NCBI RefSeq assembly: GCF_022539315.1
Contig: NC_066314.1
Location: 51,707,180-51,771,179, forward strand
DNA from: Serinus canaria
Taxonomy: Eukaryota > Chordata > Aves > Passeriformes > Fringillidae
Length of the DNA: 64,000 nt
Reading direction: 5' to 3'
Part shown: positions 22,173-35,750 of the stretch, one piece after another
Layout of the letters: each line of letters opens with the position of its first letter
Numbering within the stretch: the first letter of the stretch is position 1
Translations under genes and position numbers: made by a program
The notes under the pieces: model-generated
The model's database searches: none
What the model was told of the DNA's origin: nothing
What the model saw: the letters and a program-made list of their open reading frames with translations, nothing else

Positions 22173-25069
22173 CTTCTATTTCCCCAGATCATTATATCAG
22201 CTTCAGTGACAATCTGTGTTACTAAAATGGCACAGAGGCAACTACTGAAGGGGCTAAAACCTGGCACAGGACTAGCTGTTGTGAAGTTCTCTAGAATAAC
22301 AAACAAACTTCAGCTGGGTCATCCTTAAAATAATCTTTGTTTCTTTCATTGCAACTGATCCAAGCTCCTCATTCTCAGTTTTTAGGCTGAGACTATCTGT
22401 GCCTTCCTGGTCCAGTACTACCCCAGCCTGACATTATTTTCTAAGAAGTATCTTCTGAGGCTTACCATTTCCTCTTTGTGGTGTGCTGCTTTCTTCTCTC
22501 CTACTCCAGAGTCTGTGGGACAGACTCAGACACAGCCAGCCAGCTTCCCTAGGGGTCTCATGCGACAGAAAGTCATTGTGGGGCACACTGTACTGAGGCA
22601 AAGTAACAGCAAACCACTTCCCACTTTCTGGAAGACTATCAGCAGTTCACAGAGGGGGTACACAACCAAGATAATCCAGCAAATGCCAATCCCACTTCTT
22701 CTGAGCCATGTCACTTCTTCAAAAAAATAATCTTGTGTAGTGGCTATTGCATCGTTAAAGGTGTATTATCATGTGTGAAAGAGTTTTTGTACTTTTTCTT
22801 CCTGAAACAGGCAGTTCTTATTTCCCCTACAAATGCAGCCTTCTCATTCTCTTTCCAGAGGCTCCTTAAAAGCTCTGACCCAAAAATTTTCCACAGTTTG
22901 ATGTTCCATGCCCACAGCTCTGATTTTCTTGTCATTATATCTGTCACTACAGTCTGCAAGATACTGAAAGGCAAGCTTGATACTTGGGCTTTCTGCAATG
23001 ACCTCCCCATAGATACTTCTGTGTTAATAACCATAAAGAGAATAGTGCAAATAGCAGGAATTATGATAACTATAAGGTGAGTGCTAAAATTACTCTTGAA
23101 ATCTGCCTTACATTTGAACAAAATGTGGTAATATCCCTCCTGGAGAAGCCAGAAGCACTCTCCTCTTGCAGGATGAAAGGAGCTAAGGAATGTGCTGGCT
23201 GGCACTGAATCCCTGTCCTCTTGGGCCTTTAATGAGTTTCCTGCTCCTGAAGGTTCAAAGAGCAATTACAGTCTCCAGCAAAAGTACAGCAAATGGAAAA
23301 CAGATTCTCTGCCTTTCACTGAAATGCCAAGAAAATAAGTAGCTGAAAAATGGAGGACTCAAAGTCACCTCATTGCAGCAGTTGACTCAGCTGAAGGGAA
23401 ATTTCCCTCTGTTCATCCCCAAGGCCAAAGATAGTCCCTGCCATGTGAAGTGGGTGGTGGAAACCCAGTTTGATGACCCCTCTCCCTGAGGAGGCTTATA
23501 TTAGTGGAGAGAAATGATACCAGACAACTGGAAACTGTCTCTGTGCTCCAGCTTCTTCACCTTCTTGCCGGGGGTTTGGTTTTGTGCCTTTGAATTGGCT
23601 TTTGGAGAGGAAAAAAAGCAGGGTCAGGGCAGCTTCTTCACTGCAGCAAGTCACCATATATATGGAGAGAGCCTTTTCCCTGAGAACAGGTTTCTCACTT
23701 GGTATTCAATAAACTCTGCCATACAGGGCAAACTCTGAATAAGCCTGTCTGAAGTGAAAAGCCCTCCAAGTTGCTTTGCATCATGTTTCATTGCCCCCTC
23801 AGATTACTTGAGATTAAATCCTATTATGAGTGGCAGGGAGAAATAACTAATAAGTCTGAGCATCAGCAACAATACCAACTTTGTGCTCAAACAAGGATGC
23901 TCAGTATCCATTGACAGTACAAGTAGGTCACCCAGCCAGCTTAGAACAGGAGGATCTTCTCCAATAGGACTTAATTCTGGCAGTGTTCAGTTGTACCACA
24001 CTCATCTGGGATGTATCTCAGCCCTGCAGCTCCTCAGGTGTAGAGAGGAAACTGTATCCTCATAATTAGACAGTTGTGATGAAATAATTGTTAAGGATTT
24101 CTTTGGTCATCTTATATTACAAATTGATGCTTCCTCTAGTTTTCCTTACTGTCTACAGAGGAAGAAGGAATCCATTCTCTCCTAACCATATGGATGTGTA
24201 ATTCCCCTTAATCAAACAGAAACCAAAGAGAAATGTAATGTGAAAGAGGACAGGTAAGGAACAACTGAATGAATAAAAGGCCCCCTTATAACAGCTCTGA
24301 CCTGGATGGGTGGGTTTGTCTTAATCCCTGACATCCTGCTAACAAATATGGACTACAGGCCGAGAGTTTGGAAATGAAATATCCAAATCCTGAGCCAGGC
24401 ACAATTGGAGAGTGAAGGGGTTTTTTCGGTCCCACCTTTTCACACCAGGAAGAAGGACTTGCAATCAAAACAAAATCTAAAATTAATTGATTTAATTTTT
24501 TCACCTTTTGAAACTCTTTCAGTCTATATCTGGGGTGGGAAATAAGTCTGTTGTAATTAAATGTTATGAAAGAATGCCAGGTAATTTTTCCCAGAAGGTG
24601 TTTTGAGTTAATACGTTTGGACAACATAAGATGAAAGTGGCCTTTTCTCACTGCAGTTTGCTGGGTCTGTAGATGTTAGCTGGCAGTATCAGCTCACTGT
24701 CTCTACTCCAGGCCTCATCCCTTCTCCTTTAACTGCACAGTTAATCTTAGTTGTAATTTTTGTAGGTAAGGAAAGAAGCAATAGTAGACTGGGAAAGCAA
24801 CAGTTTTGAAACTTCCAGCACAACAGAGGCCCATTCTCTTCCATAAATGCCTAATTTCAGTTTGAACATGGTCTTTCCTTTATCAACCCCCTACTGTTGC
24901 AGATAGTCTTTTTGGAGAATCTCTATGAATTAATCTGGAAACAATACCCCCCAGTGCTGCTTTAGAAATGCCTAGAAATGGTAAGGCTCTGCTACCTTCT
25001 AGGCTCTTTAATGCCAAGGTTGGAAAAAGGACTTCTAGGTGGGTTAAAAATCAGCTGGACTGCAAGACT
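22173..25069. other. intronic, nothing recognised
   Basis: About 2.9 kb without a recognised gene. A minus-strand open frame at 22744-23265 has a hydrophobic stretch, but no recognised family and no splice or promoter context. It is left uncalled. Confidence 0.5.
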
Positions 25070-26034
25070 GAGAAGATGGTGATGATCAAAGGCTTAGCAT
25101 CTGCTCGCAGCTAGTAATAAATAGTGTGCACAAGAAGTTGATCCTGTGGTCCATATGCTTCACCAACAACATGGATAGCATACACATGCACCCTCAGCTT
25201 ATCACTGGACACATCACATCTGACACATCAAATGACATCTTCAGCTTAGAGGCACCTCAAAGACATAAGGATTGTAGCAATAGAAACCTCATTAAGTCCA
25301 GTAGAGAGAAGTGCAAAGTTCTTCACCTGAGCTGGAATGATTCCTACACGCTGGGAGGGAACTGGCTGAGATGAAAGTCAGGATGAAAGTCTGGAGGTTA
25401 CAGCGGATTTCAGGCTGAATGAGGTGATCCTGCATTGACACCACAAGGCAGGTGTGTTCTGCGCTACATTAGGAACAGCATGGCTGGCAGATCTAGGAAA
25501 GTTCTTTTTCCTTGTGCCTGACAGTGATGAGGCTGCATAGGACACACTATCCAATCTGGAACCTGAACATTGCATAGGAATGGGAGGAAACTGGAGAGTG
25601 TCCAGCAGAAGTCTAACACTGACCAGAAGTGGTCAGAGGCCTGGAGCACATGATTGGCAAACGTGTGCTGAGTCATGTTGAGGCAGGTGAAAGGAAGGCT
25701 AATCAAACAGCCTGCAACTGCCTGAAGGGTAATAACAAGCACAACAGATCCATGTTTTCCTCAGCAGTATCAGATGATACAACATTGAACAGGAGTCACA
25801 GATTCCTGTGGACATTAAGAAGGAAATTCCTATAAGGGTAGTGCAGCATTGGAACAGACAGGCCACAGAGGTCATAGAATATCCAATTTAGGCAATTTTC
25901 AGGCTGCAGCTATTCAGAGTTAGGGCTGACCAGATGATGTACTGGCAATAGTACTTCTGTGAATAATTCTGTGGGTGGAGTAAATTACTTCTACAGCTGT
26001 TCCAATCACAATATCTATTGTTCTGTGATTCTTT
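25070..26034 (+). mobile_element. CR1 LINE, 3' portion (degraded reverse-transcriptase end plus 3'UTR)
   Basis: The translated remnant at 25300-25374 reads KCKVLHLSWNDSYTLGGNW, recognisable as the CR1 ORF2 C-terminal motif (KCKVLHLG...YRLGGEWL). The upstream 'cttcaccaacaacatggatagc...tgcaccctcagc' matches the CR1 segment for a short acidic/active-site-distal stretch. The downstream 'agattcctgtggacattaagaaggaaattcctataagggtagtgcagcattggaaca' matches the 3'UTR. The end is 'ttctgtgattct' at 26021-26032. The copy contains stops and indels, is 5'-truncated, and cannot be active. It is an old copy by its divergence. Confidence 0.8.
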
Positions 26035-26959
26035 ACAGTCACTAGTCACTGAGTTTGACAAGGGGATTTCCCAAAGTTCACTGTACAGAGAGCTATTTCC
26101 TAGCAGACTTAGATCATTTCATGCCTGAGAGCTATTTTTCCTCTAAAATATGGTGAGCAGCCTTATAGTTAAATGTCCTCATGCCAAACAACATGATTCC
26201 CTTTTATTATTGACTCTAAGTCAGCCACAGATCATGCATACATAGAACTTGAGTTTGAGATGGAAGCTTTTTGGGACTAATACTGGCATCAGATGTACAA
26301 TCAGCATCTTCTCTTATCAGTCCTTGGTCAGAGAGGACATCACCAGGCAGTAAAAAGGGATTTTAAAATCTTACAATCAGGTGAGGTTTTGAGAGCAAGC
26401 TCAGACCATTCTTGATGGTCAGAGACACATTTTGGATATTCTCTTCAGTTCTGAGAAGCTATAAAGACATTTTCAAAGGTAATCAGCCACAACAGAGATG
26501 GTGCCACAAAAATTCTGAAGCAGAGTTGATTGGCTTCAAATAACTTATTGTCATGTAAACATACTCTGAAGGCCCATGCATATGTCTCAGATATATATGC
26601 ATGACAACTATGCAAGAAAAGGCACTTATTCAGGTGGCAGCAATTGTTCCTTGCTGTGGCAGCTAAAATGTGAATGCTAGGTCCTCTTTTTACCAATGTA
26701 ATCTCTTTGTCACAGAGTAGTATCCTGAGTGAGTCCTGGCTACAGATACACAACAATGACAAAAATCTGGTAACTGCAGCCCATATTTCAGTCAATGACC
26801 CTTTAGTTAAAAAGGCTTACTAGTACTAAGGCAAACCCAAACTCAAAGTGTTGCATTTTTACAAAGAATGCAATACTTTTACTCCAGTACTTATGACTAA
26901 TGTATCACAAGGACACAGAGCTGCTAGTTAATTTGCAGTAGTATTTATGAATCAGAAGA
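26035..26959. other. intronic, nothing recognised
   Basis: No exon or known repeat was recognised between the CR1 copy and the next MIR-like fragment. Confidence 0.5.
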
Positions 26960-27110
26960 GGGACAGGCTTGTGGTTATGGCTGGACTGACATTTAGGATG
27001 TCTGGGTCCAATTCCTAGTCTAGCATAGATTTTCCTTTTGTAAACTTTGGCAGTCTGCTTCATCTCTCATCCCAGTTCCCTGACTACAAATTTTTTTCTC
27101 TCCTTGGCTT
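26960..27110 (+). repeat. MIR-like SINE fragment
   Basis: 'gtctgggtccaattcctagtctagc...tttggcagtctgcttcatctctcatcccagttccctgactac' follows the MIR order gtctgggttcaattcccggctctgcc, gggcaagtcacttaatctct, gcctcagttccccatctgt. Strongly diverged. Confidence 0.55.
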
Positions 27111-30100
27111 TTTGGCTGTCTGATCCATTTTAGTTGTGAAGTATTTCTGTAGTTTCTGACATCCAGGAAAGTAAAGAGTAACATGTATGATGTAACAAAT
27201 TATGCTTTCAGCTGCAATTATCTCTAAAACAGCCTAAAGGCTGATAGTGTTTGCTTCAAAAGCTAACAAACATACCCTTGAAGAAACCAGCCTGGACAAG
27301 TGAATTTAGCAAGTAGAAACTACATTCAAAAGTAGTTGTTTATAATGAACTCAGTTAAATACCTGCCGCTAGTATTACTTTTTAAACCAGTATCAGCACA
27401 GACATATTAAATACCATTTCATGCCAACGCATTTTAAGTGATAGTACAGATTCCCATTGGTATTTCTATCACCTGTACTATATTAAAAAACCAAGTATTG
27501 GAGTATTTTCTGATCATCAAATGTGAAACAAGAATTCTATTTTTGACATCTTAAAATATTCTTTACAAATTGCAGCATTCAAGTCCTTATCACTGATGTC
27601 TTCCAGGGATGATACCTCTACCTTTCAACATAGAAAATAGTTTTAAAATTGAACCTACTGCTGATTAGGTTACTTTGCAGCCTGAAGTTTTCAGAGGTTG
27701 ATTGAAATGTCAAGAAAATACAAAAAAAAATGTGGACATAATTATTTCTGTCTTACTGTCTCTTTTCAGAAGAACTCTCTTGGTATCGGGAGGTCTAGAT
27801 TTAAAGAAATAAAATCAAGAATAAGCAAGTCACATTTTATTCACTTGGCTCTTTGGACCTCAGAATGGAAACACATGAATCTCAGGGTGTTAAAACCACA
27901 ACTTATTTTTTATTTTACCAGCAGAGCTCTATACCTTTAGAGATATGTCAAAAGCTGTCCCCCCAAAAGAATAAAGCACAAATATAAATACAGAATGGGG
28001 ATTTAATTCCAAAACAATGGCAGACTAATGTATGTACCTGGAATCAAAAGGAGAAGGTAGATATCTTCAGAATGAGATGCAGAGATGAAAAATACTGACA
28101 AAGAAAAGCTTCTGTTTTTCTATCAGAAATGCAATAATCAGGGTGAATTCCGTGTACAGGACATATGAGTTTTTATTATTAAGCAAGAAAAGACAGCATC
28201 CACAAAGTCGAGCAATGCAGTAAGGTGCACGCTCATTGAAAATGGTCTTTGTGCATGCCAAGCATCTTTCATTCTGAACTGGGGGAAACCATAGGTTGGA
28301 GTTAGTGGGACAGTGTCTGTTCTGGGAAACAGTACGAGCTGGAAAGCTCTCCAGCAGTACTCAAGGGCAGCAAAACCAGAGATTGCAGTGGGGCCTCCTG
28401 TACAGGAGATAACATGACCGAGTGGAAAACAGCTGCATATGCATTAGCCCTGTCTGCAACACAGAGAAAGATCCCAGCAGAGCTCTTTGTGCCCAGCAAA
28501 TTGCAGCTCTTCATTATATACGGCTCTGAATGCTGTACTACTCCCAAATTCACATGGCTCTACCCCTGTAGTTATAAACCACAAAGCCTGATGGAAAAAG
28601 GAGGAAGCCCCTGGGGAAGTTTTACAAAATTAGAGATAGGAGGTGATGGACTCAATGAGTTTCCTGAGACTTGCTGCACTATGGTGAGAAAGGCTTACAT
28701 GGATTTTGGACAAGCATGCTGAACTCTGAAAAAGCATTACAGGGTGTCTACAATTTTCCAGAATTTACCAGAATGTGAGGTCCTATCAGTTGGCCACTCT
28801 TCTACACCTTATGAGCTGATGAGGACCTTTCCGCCTGAAGCCTTTGTAAGCCATTAAGAAAGTAAATATTCATTGGAAGTACCATCCTCCCCTTTCTTTA
28901 GATATGTTTTGAAATAAAGCAGATTCTCATAGCAAAAAAATCTGGAGAGAAGCTAAGGTTGTGTAATCCTCCTGCATTATCCTAGGCTAGCAGCAGAATG
29001 GTTCAGCTCAGTTTTGAGGCTCTAACAAGCACCAGCTGAATCTGCCACCTCAAAGCATGGGAAAACAAGAACTGATGGGCTCGTCTGAGGGCTCAGCCTC
29101 CCTGCCGCCATATGGCACACCTAACAACTTACCAAAACAGCACATTGTTGAGTAAAGGGAAAAGAGTAAAAATAAACAAAATATTGTGCTGTAAGAACAA
29201 TGAGGTGGAAGGGCTAGATTAATCAGTTAGACCTTTCCCATAACACAGCCATCATTTCAAACCCTAGCAGTTCTTGGTGAAGCAGCTGCCAGTGCTGTTT
29301 CAGAGACACAATTTCAGTTTCTGCTGGCCTGGGCCCGAGACTGTCACAACTGGATAGCAAGGCCTGACCCCTGCTTCATCAGGCCACACAGCATGTCCTG
29401 GCTAAAACCTGTCCCTCTTAGCCCATTAACCATCCCTACAGGTTAGTTCAACTGGCCACCTGCACTGACTTTGACAGCCATTTCTGGTCATCAGTAACAC
29501 CTTTGTTTTAATGAGAACATGCTCAATCCATGCTGTCCAAAGAAAGGGTTTTTTAAAACAGTATATCCTAATCCATCATTTAGACTGGATTGTTACTTCT
29601 CTGAAGTATAGCTATTGCCTAAAATGAAGATGTTCAAGCTCTTCCTGTGCATGTTTAAGTACCACTGGTTTGCCCAGCTTAGGGCACATAAGTAAAAGGC
29701 ATAATATCCCTCCCCGTTAAATTTGAATTTTTCTTTAAACTTCATACTGTCAAGATAAAATATAAAGTGCCAAATGAACAAACTCTAGCCTACCCACGAA
29801 TCCCTTTCTGTCACTTCCCAAGATGGTGAGAGAGGACACCATCCAGACCACACATTTTTCTCAGCAGAGGGATCTCCATCCCCTTCAAACTTGAGTTGTT
29901 CAGCTCACAAGGGAAAGCCTGCTTCAGTAGTTAGAAGCTGTGCAGTGTTGTTATTACATCTATAAACCAAAGTCAATGCCTTCCTGTAAATCTCTGTCAT
30001 GCGCAGTTACAAGGGTGGTTACATTACGGGATATTTACTTGCCGGGAAACAGGCAGAGGACACACACAGATCAGCTTTTCACAGAGCTCATACACAGCTT

Positions 30101-31799
30101 CTGCGCTTGTGCCAGCTTTTGGAAGCCACTCACCGAGGCTGGCTTCAAGCATGAAGACCTCACTTCCGTCATTCCCAGGACGATCGTTTTTGTGCCACAC
30201 TTGATTTCTCACATATCGGAATGTCATGGAAGATAAACAGATACAGCAGAGGAACACGATGGGAAGCAGCCTTGCCCAGCTCTTGAGGAGCCATCAGAAA
30301 CCAGCCTCTGTCAAAGCAGCATTGTTTTGACTCAGACTCTGCAGTGCACTGTGGCTGTCTGGTCAGGGCCAGGCCTTCATCCTGCCTTGGATGTAAACAC
30401 ACATGAGGTTTCTTTTACCACATGTTTTGGGAAGAATCATCAGCTCTTGGCAAGCAATAGGAAAGAGATGACAGAGGCTGCTGGCATGCTGCTTGAGCTG
30501 ATGTCATCTTACAGTCAGACTAGACCTCTGGGTGCACACACTTAGTCGCACATAACACACAGCTACCAGTCACCAAACTTTTGTTATGGCTAAAAAATAA
30601 AATTAGATATGTTTGGCTGGAGAGTTCTCCCTCCCTCTCAGAACTGTTACGTTGCTTTCTTGCTCCAAATGGCAAGGCAGCTGCTCCCTCAGAGCACCCA
30701 GCACCCAAACACCAGGATATATCTGTCAGGAAGCAGCAAGAGCAGGGCTGCTCCTTAAAGAAAGGTGAAGCAGGAGCCAAGAGGGAGCCTTACTAGCCAG
30801 ATCTCAGTCCCACATTGCCAGAGGTCAGCCAGACAAACCCAGAGATGATGGCCAGGTCCAACCAAAAATTCAGGTCAAAATGCTGTATAATGGTGATGGG
30901 ACAGGTTCTGAAGCCAAGCCACAAAGTCAGGGGAAAGGATCAGATCCATTGCCCACCAGGCAGGTCCACAGTGACAAAAACCAAGCCATGAAGCTAATCC
31001 ATAGGTCTAGATCCAGTTCAACAGGCTTCATAACCAGACAGGAGCAGGGCCATGGCTGGACAGGAGACCAGCACTTCTCCAGTATGGATGAAGCAAGCAA
31101 AGAATGCCCAGGGCTGAGCTTAGATAGAGCTCCTGGGCCCATGGATGTGAGCTCCAGGTGGGGGGTCTCAGGGTCAATAGAGCCATTAGTGAGCTCAGGG
31201 CTCGGGGAAAAAGCAGAAACTTCATTTTATTTTGTGTGTCAGATAATAAACTAAGGAACATAATCAGGCTGAAAACTGTAGGTGTCTTAGGAAATGCCAT
31301 TATCAGGGTTGATTGAAGCAACTTTCTTTGCTTCCCTTGTGCTTATGCATCTGTACATAAGTCCTTGAATACTGATCTCATATTGACTTTTTTCCACAAA
31401 TTTTCTGCATCATTTAACACCCAGTTCTGCCTGAATGACCTGTTACCTCCTCATAAGTTTTGGTCCACTGTTCTGACACTATTCAAATGATGTCCTAAGG
31501 AGAGAATTATTCTTTTCCCGTGGGCATTTCAGTGGTTCTCATTGCTGAAGTCTCATAAATAATAAACAGTGCACATTCAAAACATCCCTTCCAGCTAAGG
31601 GGAGATTTTCAGACCCATCATATAGATGTAAATTTGAGCTAGTAAAGGATTACATTCAAAGGTACTGTATTTAAGTATCTTAAGTGAAATATCTGAGATT
31701 TTGGAGTTTTTTGTCTGTGTAGCACTATTTAGAATTTTATGTAATCACAGAGAAGTTTCAACTGACTTCAGATGCAACAATGACTACCTGGCACTTGGA
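27111..31799. other. intronic, nothing firmly recognised
   Basis: About 4.7 kb of intron. No gene. The 30890-31200 part has an unusual purine-rich, ccag/aggtcc-studded composition (see findings). The 29150-29260 part is AT-rich with a tagattaatcag motif. Neither could be assigned. Confidence 0.45.
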
Positions 31800-32215
31800 T
31801 TAGTAAAGATAAGGGTTGTTAGGTCACAGAGTCTGACTTCCTCTGTTTTACAGACCTATATATAATTTAATTAAGTTATCCCTGTAATTAGTCAAATACT
31901 TCAGGATTATTCAAGGAATAAAGCAAGTAGCTAGGAAGGCAGTTAGTCTCGATTTGAAGACCTGAAGAGATAAAGAGCTGACGATTTTCTTGAGTTGATT
32001 TTGGAGAGATGATTAATTACTTTTACTGGTAAAGCTTTATGCCAAATTCTTCATATGAATCTGCCTAGCTTCATCTCATGGGTACAGGTGCTTACTTTAC
32101 TTTTCCCCACTGGATTATAGATTCTTTTTACATCTGGTATTTATTCCACAGGAACACATTTGTAACCTGTTTTCCAGTCACATTTTAAAAAGTTTCAAAA
32201 GTTTAAGAAGTCAGT
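31800..32215 (-). repeat. Ancient CR1/L3-like LINE fragment (antisense)
   Basis: The plus strand 'gttaggtcacagagtctgacttcctctgttttacaga' resembles the reversed L3/CR1 text (catctagtctgacctcctgtataacacaggcca). 'tgccaaattcttcatatgaatctgcctagcttcatctc...ccactggattatagattc...tatttattccac...' resembles 'aatttgtctagcttcaacttccagccattggatcttgttata...'. It is very diverged and assigned only by the ordered similarity. Confidence 0.5.
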
Positions 32216-35200
32216 TCTTCCTTTCCACAACAAACATGAGTCCAAGATGTCACTCTCTGGAGTTCATTACAGCAGGACTGAAAAATTTTCAAGTTAATTT
32301 ACTGTGTCCAAAACTACGAAAGTCAAAATTTGAGAGACAGAACATTAATTCCTACAGAGAACTATGATTTAAAGGATTTTCTCAGAATCTCATTTGGACT
32401 TTTTGGCACATCTAGGAACAGAATTCAATTCCCTAGGATGTCTTTCAGCTGCCTAAATCATCAGAGTGCGTTTTTTTAATCTGCTACTCCCTGACACATA
32501 ATTATGCATTTTCTGACTTCTGGAAGAAATGAAGCAGGGGTCCTGCAAACAACCTCTTCCTTAAGTCCAGATTTAGCCTCAGAACAGGTCTACCTGGTGG
32601 ACCCTTCTGAAAGGGACCTGTGGAAAAAATAGCTCACAGTCATGTAATTAACTGCTGATTCATAAAGCTTATATACAAGGAAGGAAAATGAACTTTGTGT
32701 TTCCTAAAGTTTGGGTGCTTAACTTTTTAACCTTAATAAGGTTCTTTTCATGTGATATATGGTCATGGCAATCCCTAGTCTTACTACAAAATACACTGGA
32801 AAAAAAAAATCCCTCTGGCAGCTGTATATTGGTACAGGCCTGACTCACCAAGGTTGGCATTTTGACCCGCTCTTCATGAAGAGCAGGCATGTGTTTGCAT
32901 TCATCACCTGTGGCCATAAGGACATCTTTGCAAGTATTTTCTGCTGGGAGAGAACTGGTAACAATCAGGACATTTAAAATCCACTCTGGACTCTGAAGGG
33001 AAAAGGTCGCATTGGAGACAGGTTTTCCTTCCCCATTCTCTTGAGTTCATCTGTATCTACATTGTGGGTCTGTCCAATCCTTAGGCTCCTTAGGCAAGCC
33101 CCATTCTCCTCATGTAGTTGGTTTTAATATCTGTCCTATTCTTTCCTGTCATAAACATGGTGCCCACTAAGTCCCAATATTTGTCACCGGTGCCACTGCC
33201 CTAGGCTGACCCATCCAGTGCCTTTATCCCTGGGTCTCTATCCATGCTCCCTCCCCTCTCTGACTCTGCCTACCTGCTTGTTTCTTCACTCAGACTCCCT
33301 TCCCAGATATCTGTTCATTCACAGTGCACCCCTTTGTTTCCAACTCTCTCCAGCCCACCCTAGTTTTCTGTTTGCCCCTTTATCCCTGTGAGATACCTGC
33401 CTTCCATAAGACCCTTGTCAACACCTTGCTCTTTGGTTCATAATTCCTTGCCCAGCTACTCCTTGCCTTCCTTATCACTGCATATCACATCACATCTCTG
33501 CTGTCTTTCCTCATGGACTCTTTGTCCCACTGATTCCCATATACTCTGGTCTTGTGTCCCATCCTTGTTCGCACACGGCCAGACTTTACTTCTAATTTCG
33601 TCCTTCATAGCAGTCTTCAATCCCAGTGTCATCAGCTGACTTTCCACTGTTCCCCGGACACAACCACTCCTTCCCAGAGCTGATTTTTGTTTTTCCTGTG
33701 TTTAAACCATGGCTTTCCCAGTGGCCCCAGTGTTAGCCCAGCACAGGGAGTGTGACATTCCCCACATGTCCCAAAGAAAGGGACAGAGGTGCAGAAACTT
33801 CACCATGCAGTAGCGCATCCCATCAGCTGCTCGTGACCACAAACTGGTGTCTCTCTGCTGACAACTCACCATGCTGTAAGTGCAGAGCAGTTTACTTGCC
33901 TTTTACTGAAAGGTAAATTGCTGTGAATTACCCCGTTTTATGTAGGGTAAGAATGAACAGGGATAATTGCTACATATCAGTTCACACAAAGTAATATGCT
34001 TCCCTACATTTATATGTTCATGTTTCCACACCCACAGACTGCCTTGCTTCAGTTCAGTACCTGCAGCACCTGTAATTGCAGGGGAAGATCTCAGTGAGCC
34101 TCTGTACTTCAGAAACCTGCTTAGCACAGGGAGATGTTTTGATACACTTAGGGCAGGTCTTTGGAAGGACTGTGTTTGGCAGGTGCTAACTGCAGGTACC
34201 AGAAGTTTGAAACTTGATCAAGGTGACAGTGATATGAAGACAAATTTTTGTAATTATTAAACACTTCAGGGACTGCTACCCTTCATTGACTCTTTTTATA
34301 GCTGAAGTTCTCAGATTCACAAGGTAGCAGTCACAGATAGTCTTCACTATGGGCAAACCAACTCTTCTTTTGCTTGTGTGTCTGAGTTTACGTCTATTAA
34401 ATCTTATGGTTTCCTTGAAATATTCCATCTATTCTTCTTAAGGGAAACACTCAGGGTGGAATAGTCCTGAATAGTCACCAGAAGGAAAAAAATTTCAAAA
34501 GGTAAACCAGTATCTTACAGTAAGTTGTGATCAGCCACAGAGACATCAGGCGATGGCATGTCTCCATGGAACCTGCTTGTAGAGGACAGTGTTAAACATA
34601 CATACCATCCACAGTGTAAATACTGACACAGTGCAGGCTGATGGAAACAACAAATTGTAATTGCATCTATGCAATCTTCAACAGAAACATATGTGATGAT
34701 GATGATGCTAATGATGATGCTAAGAGTAATAATAATATGCTGACCACATCTATGTGAGCCCAGGGGTGTTTTCAAGCAAGAGAGATTATTATGTATTAGT
34801 CTAGCATAAAGCTGGGCTGAGTGATAGGAAACATATGTTTCTTGGTACTTGTGCTTGCACAATGGTATAAAAAGAGTCCTGACATTCTATAGGTCTCTGG
34901 ACAATTCTGCTATTGATGTGTTGTGAGTCACTGCAAACAGACCATCGTATGTTTCTGAATCACTTCCTTCTCAAGGGGTTCCTCCACTTCTTCCAGAGAT
35001 TGTCTGCTGGGGAGGAATTCAGTGGGCTAAAACCCTGGAGACCTATTCGAAATGCTCTCCCTTTCCCTTCCTTTCTGTGCGGCTGAATGACTCAGACAGG
35101 GGATGACACCTTGAACCAATGTCACTATTCCCTTATTGGGATGGAAGAACCTTATGAGGAGTCCAGAATGAAATTTAGTTCTATATTTTATTTTAAGGAC

Positions 35201-35645
35201 GTCTCTGCTGTTTTGCTTTATTTTTGTTGTTGGCATTTTATGGTTTATGGGAGATTTTAGGGAGAATGGGTTTAGAAGTTAGGAAATGGTGCTGTGATAA
35301 AACAAAGGTTGTTTCATCTGTTTCCAATACAGCTGCAGTGCTTTGCCCCTCTGTCCCAAAAGCATTCAGGCCCAGACCACAGAAATGATCCTTAAATATC
35401 TAAGTACATCAGCAGTCTAATCAACATTCCAATTAATAATAGTTGTAACTAGCTTCATTTAGATTCCCAGAATATTCATAGGTGCTTCTCTTAGATCTGT
35501 GCTGTTGATTTGTCATTTTTCTGATAACACAAGAAGCTTTAAGCCTGGCAGAAGTTAGCAGATGGACCATCACAGAATTACAAGTTTTGTGTGATTTTCA
35601 ATGTCCCAAAAATCCCGCTTTGCATAAAAAGTATTGTCAATTGAC
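32216..35645. other. intronic; one GAT/AAT microsatellite
   Basis: No gene was recognised. A short imperfect trinucleotide run (gatgatgatgatgct, then aataataata) lies at about 34694-34737. The 33050-33720 part is pyrimidine-rich on the plus strand with no known family. Confidence 0.5.
34694..34737 (+). repeat. Imperfect GAT/AAT trinucleotide repeat
   Basis: gatgatgatgatgctaatgatgatgct followed by aagagtaataataata, a short interrupted trinucleotide array. Confidence 0.75.
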
Positions 35646-35750
35646 TTTAATGCCTTTTTTTAAAGAAAAAAACCTCCATTTCAGGGAAACGTATTCTTTT
35701 AATGCCTTTTCATAAAGAAAAAAACCTCCATTTCAGGGAAATATATTCTT
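35646..35750 (+). repeat. 52-bp tandem duplication (two copies)
   Basis: The unit with 'aatgcctttt...aaagaaaaaaacctccatttcaggga' begins at 35649 and again at 35701. It is present twice head-to-tail with only a few differences. It is a recent slippage or duplication event inside the intron, with no coding role visible. Confidence 0.9.

Noticed and set aside
22744..23265. Minus-strand 173-codon frame with a hydrophobic stretch
   Set aside because: The hydrophobic run derives from AT-rich sequence. No family was recognised, a competing plus-strand frame overlaps it, and no CpG or TATA context is present.
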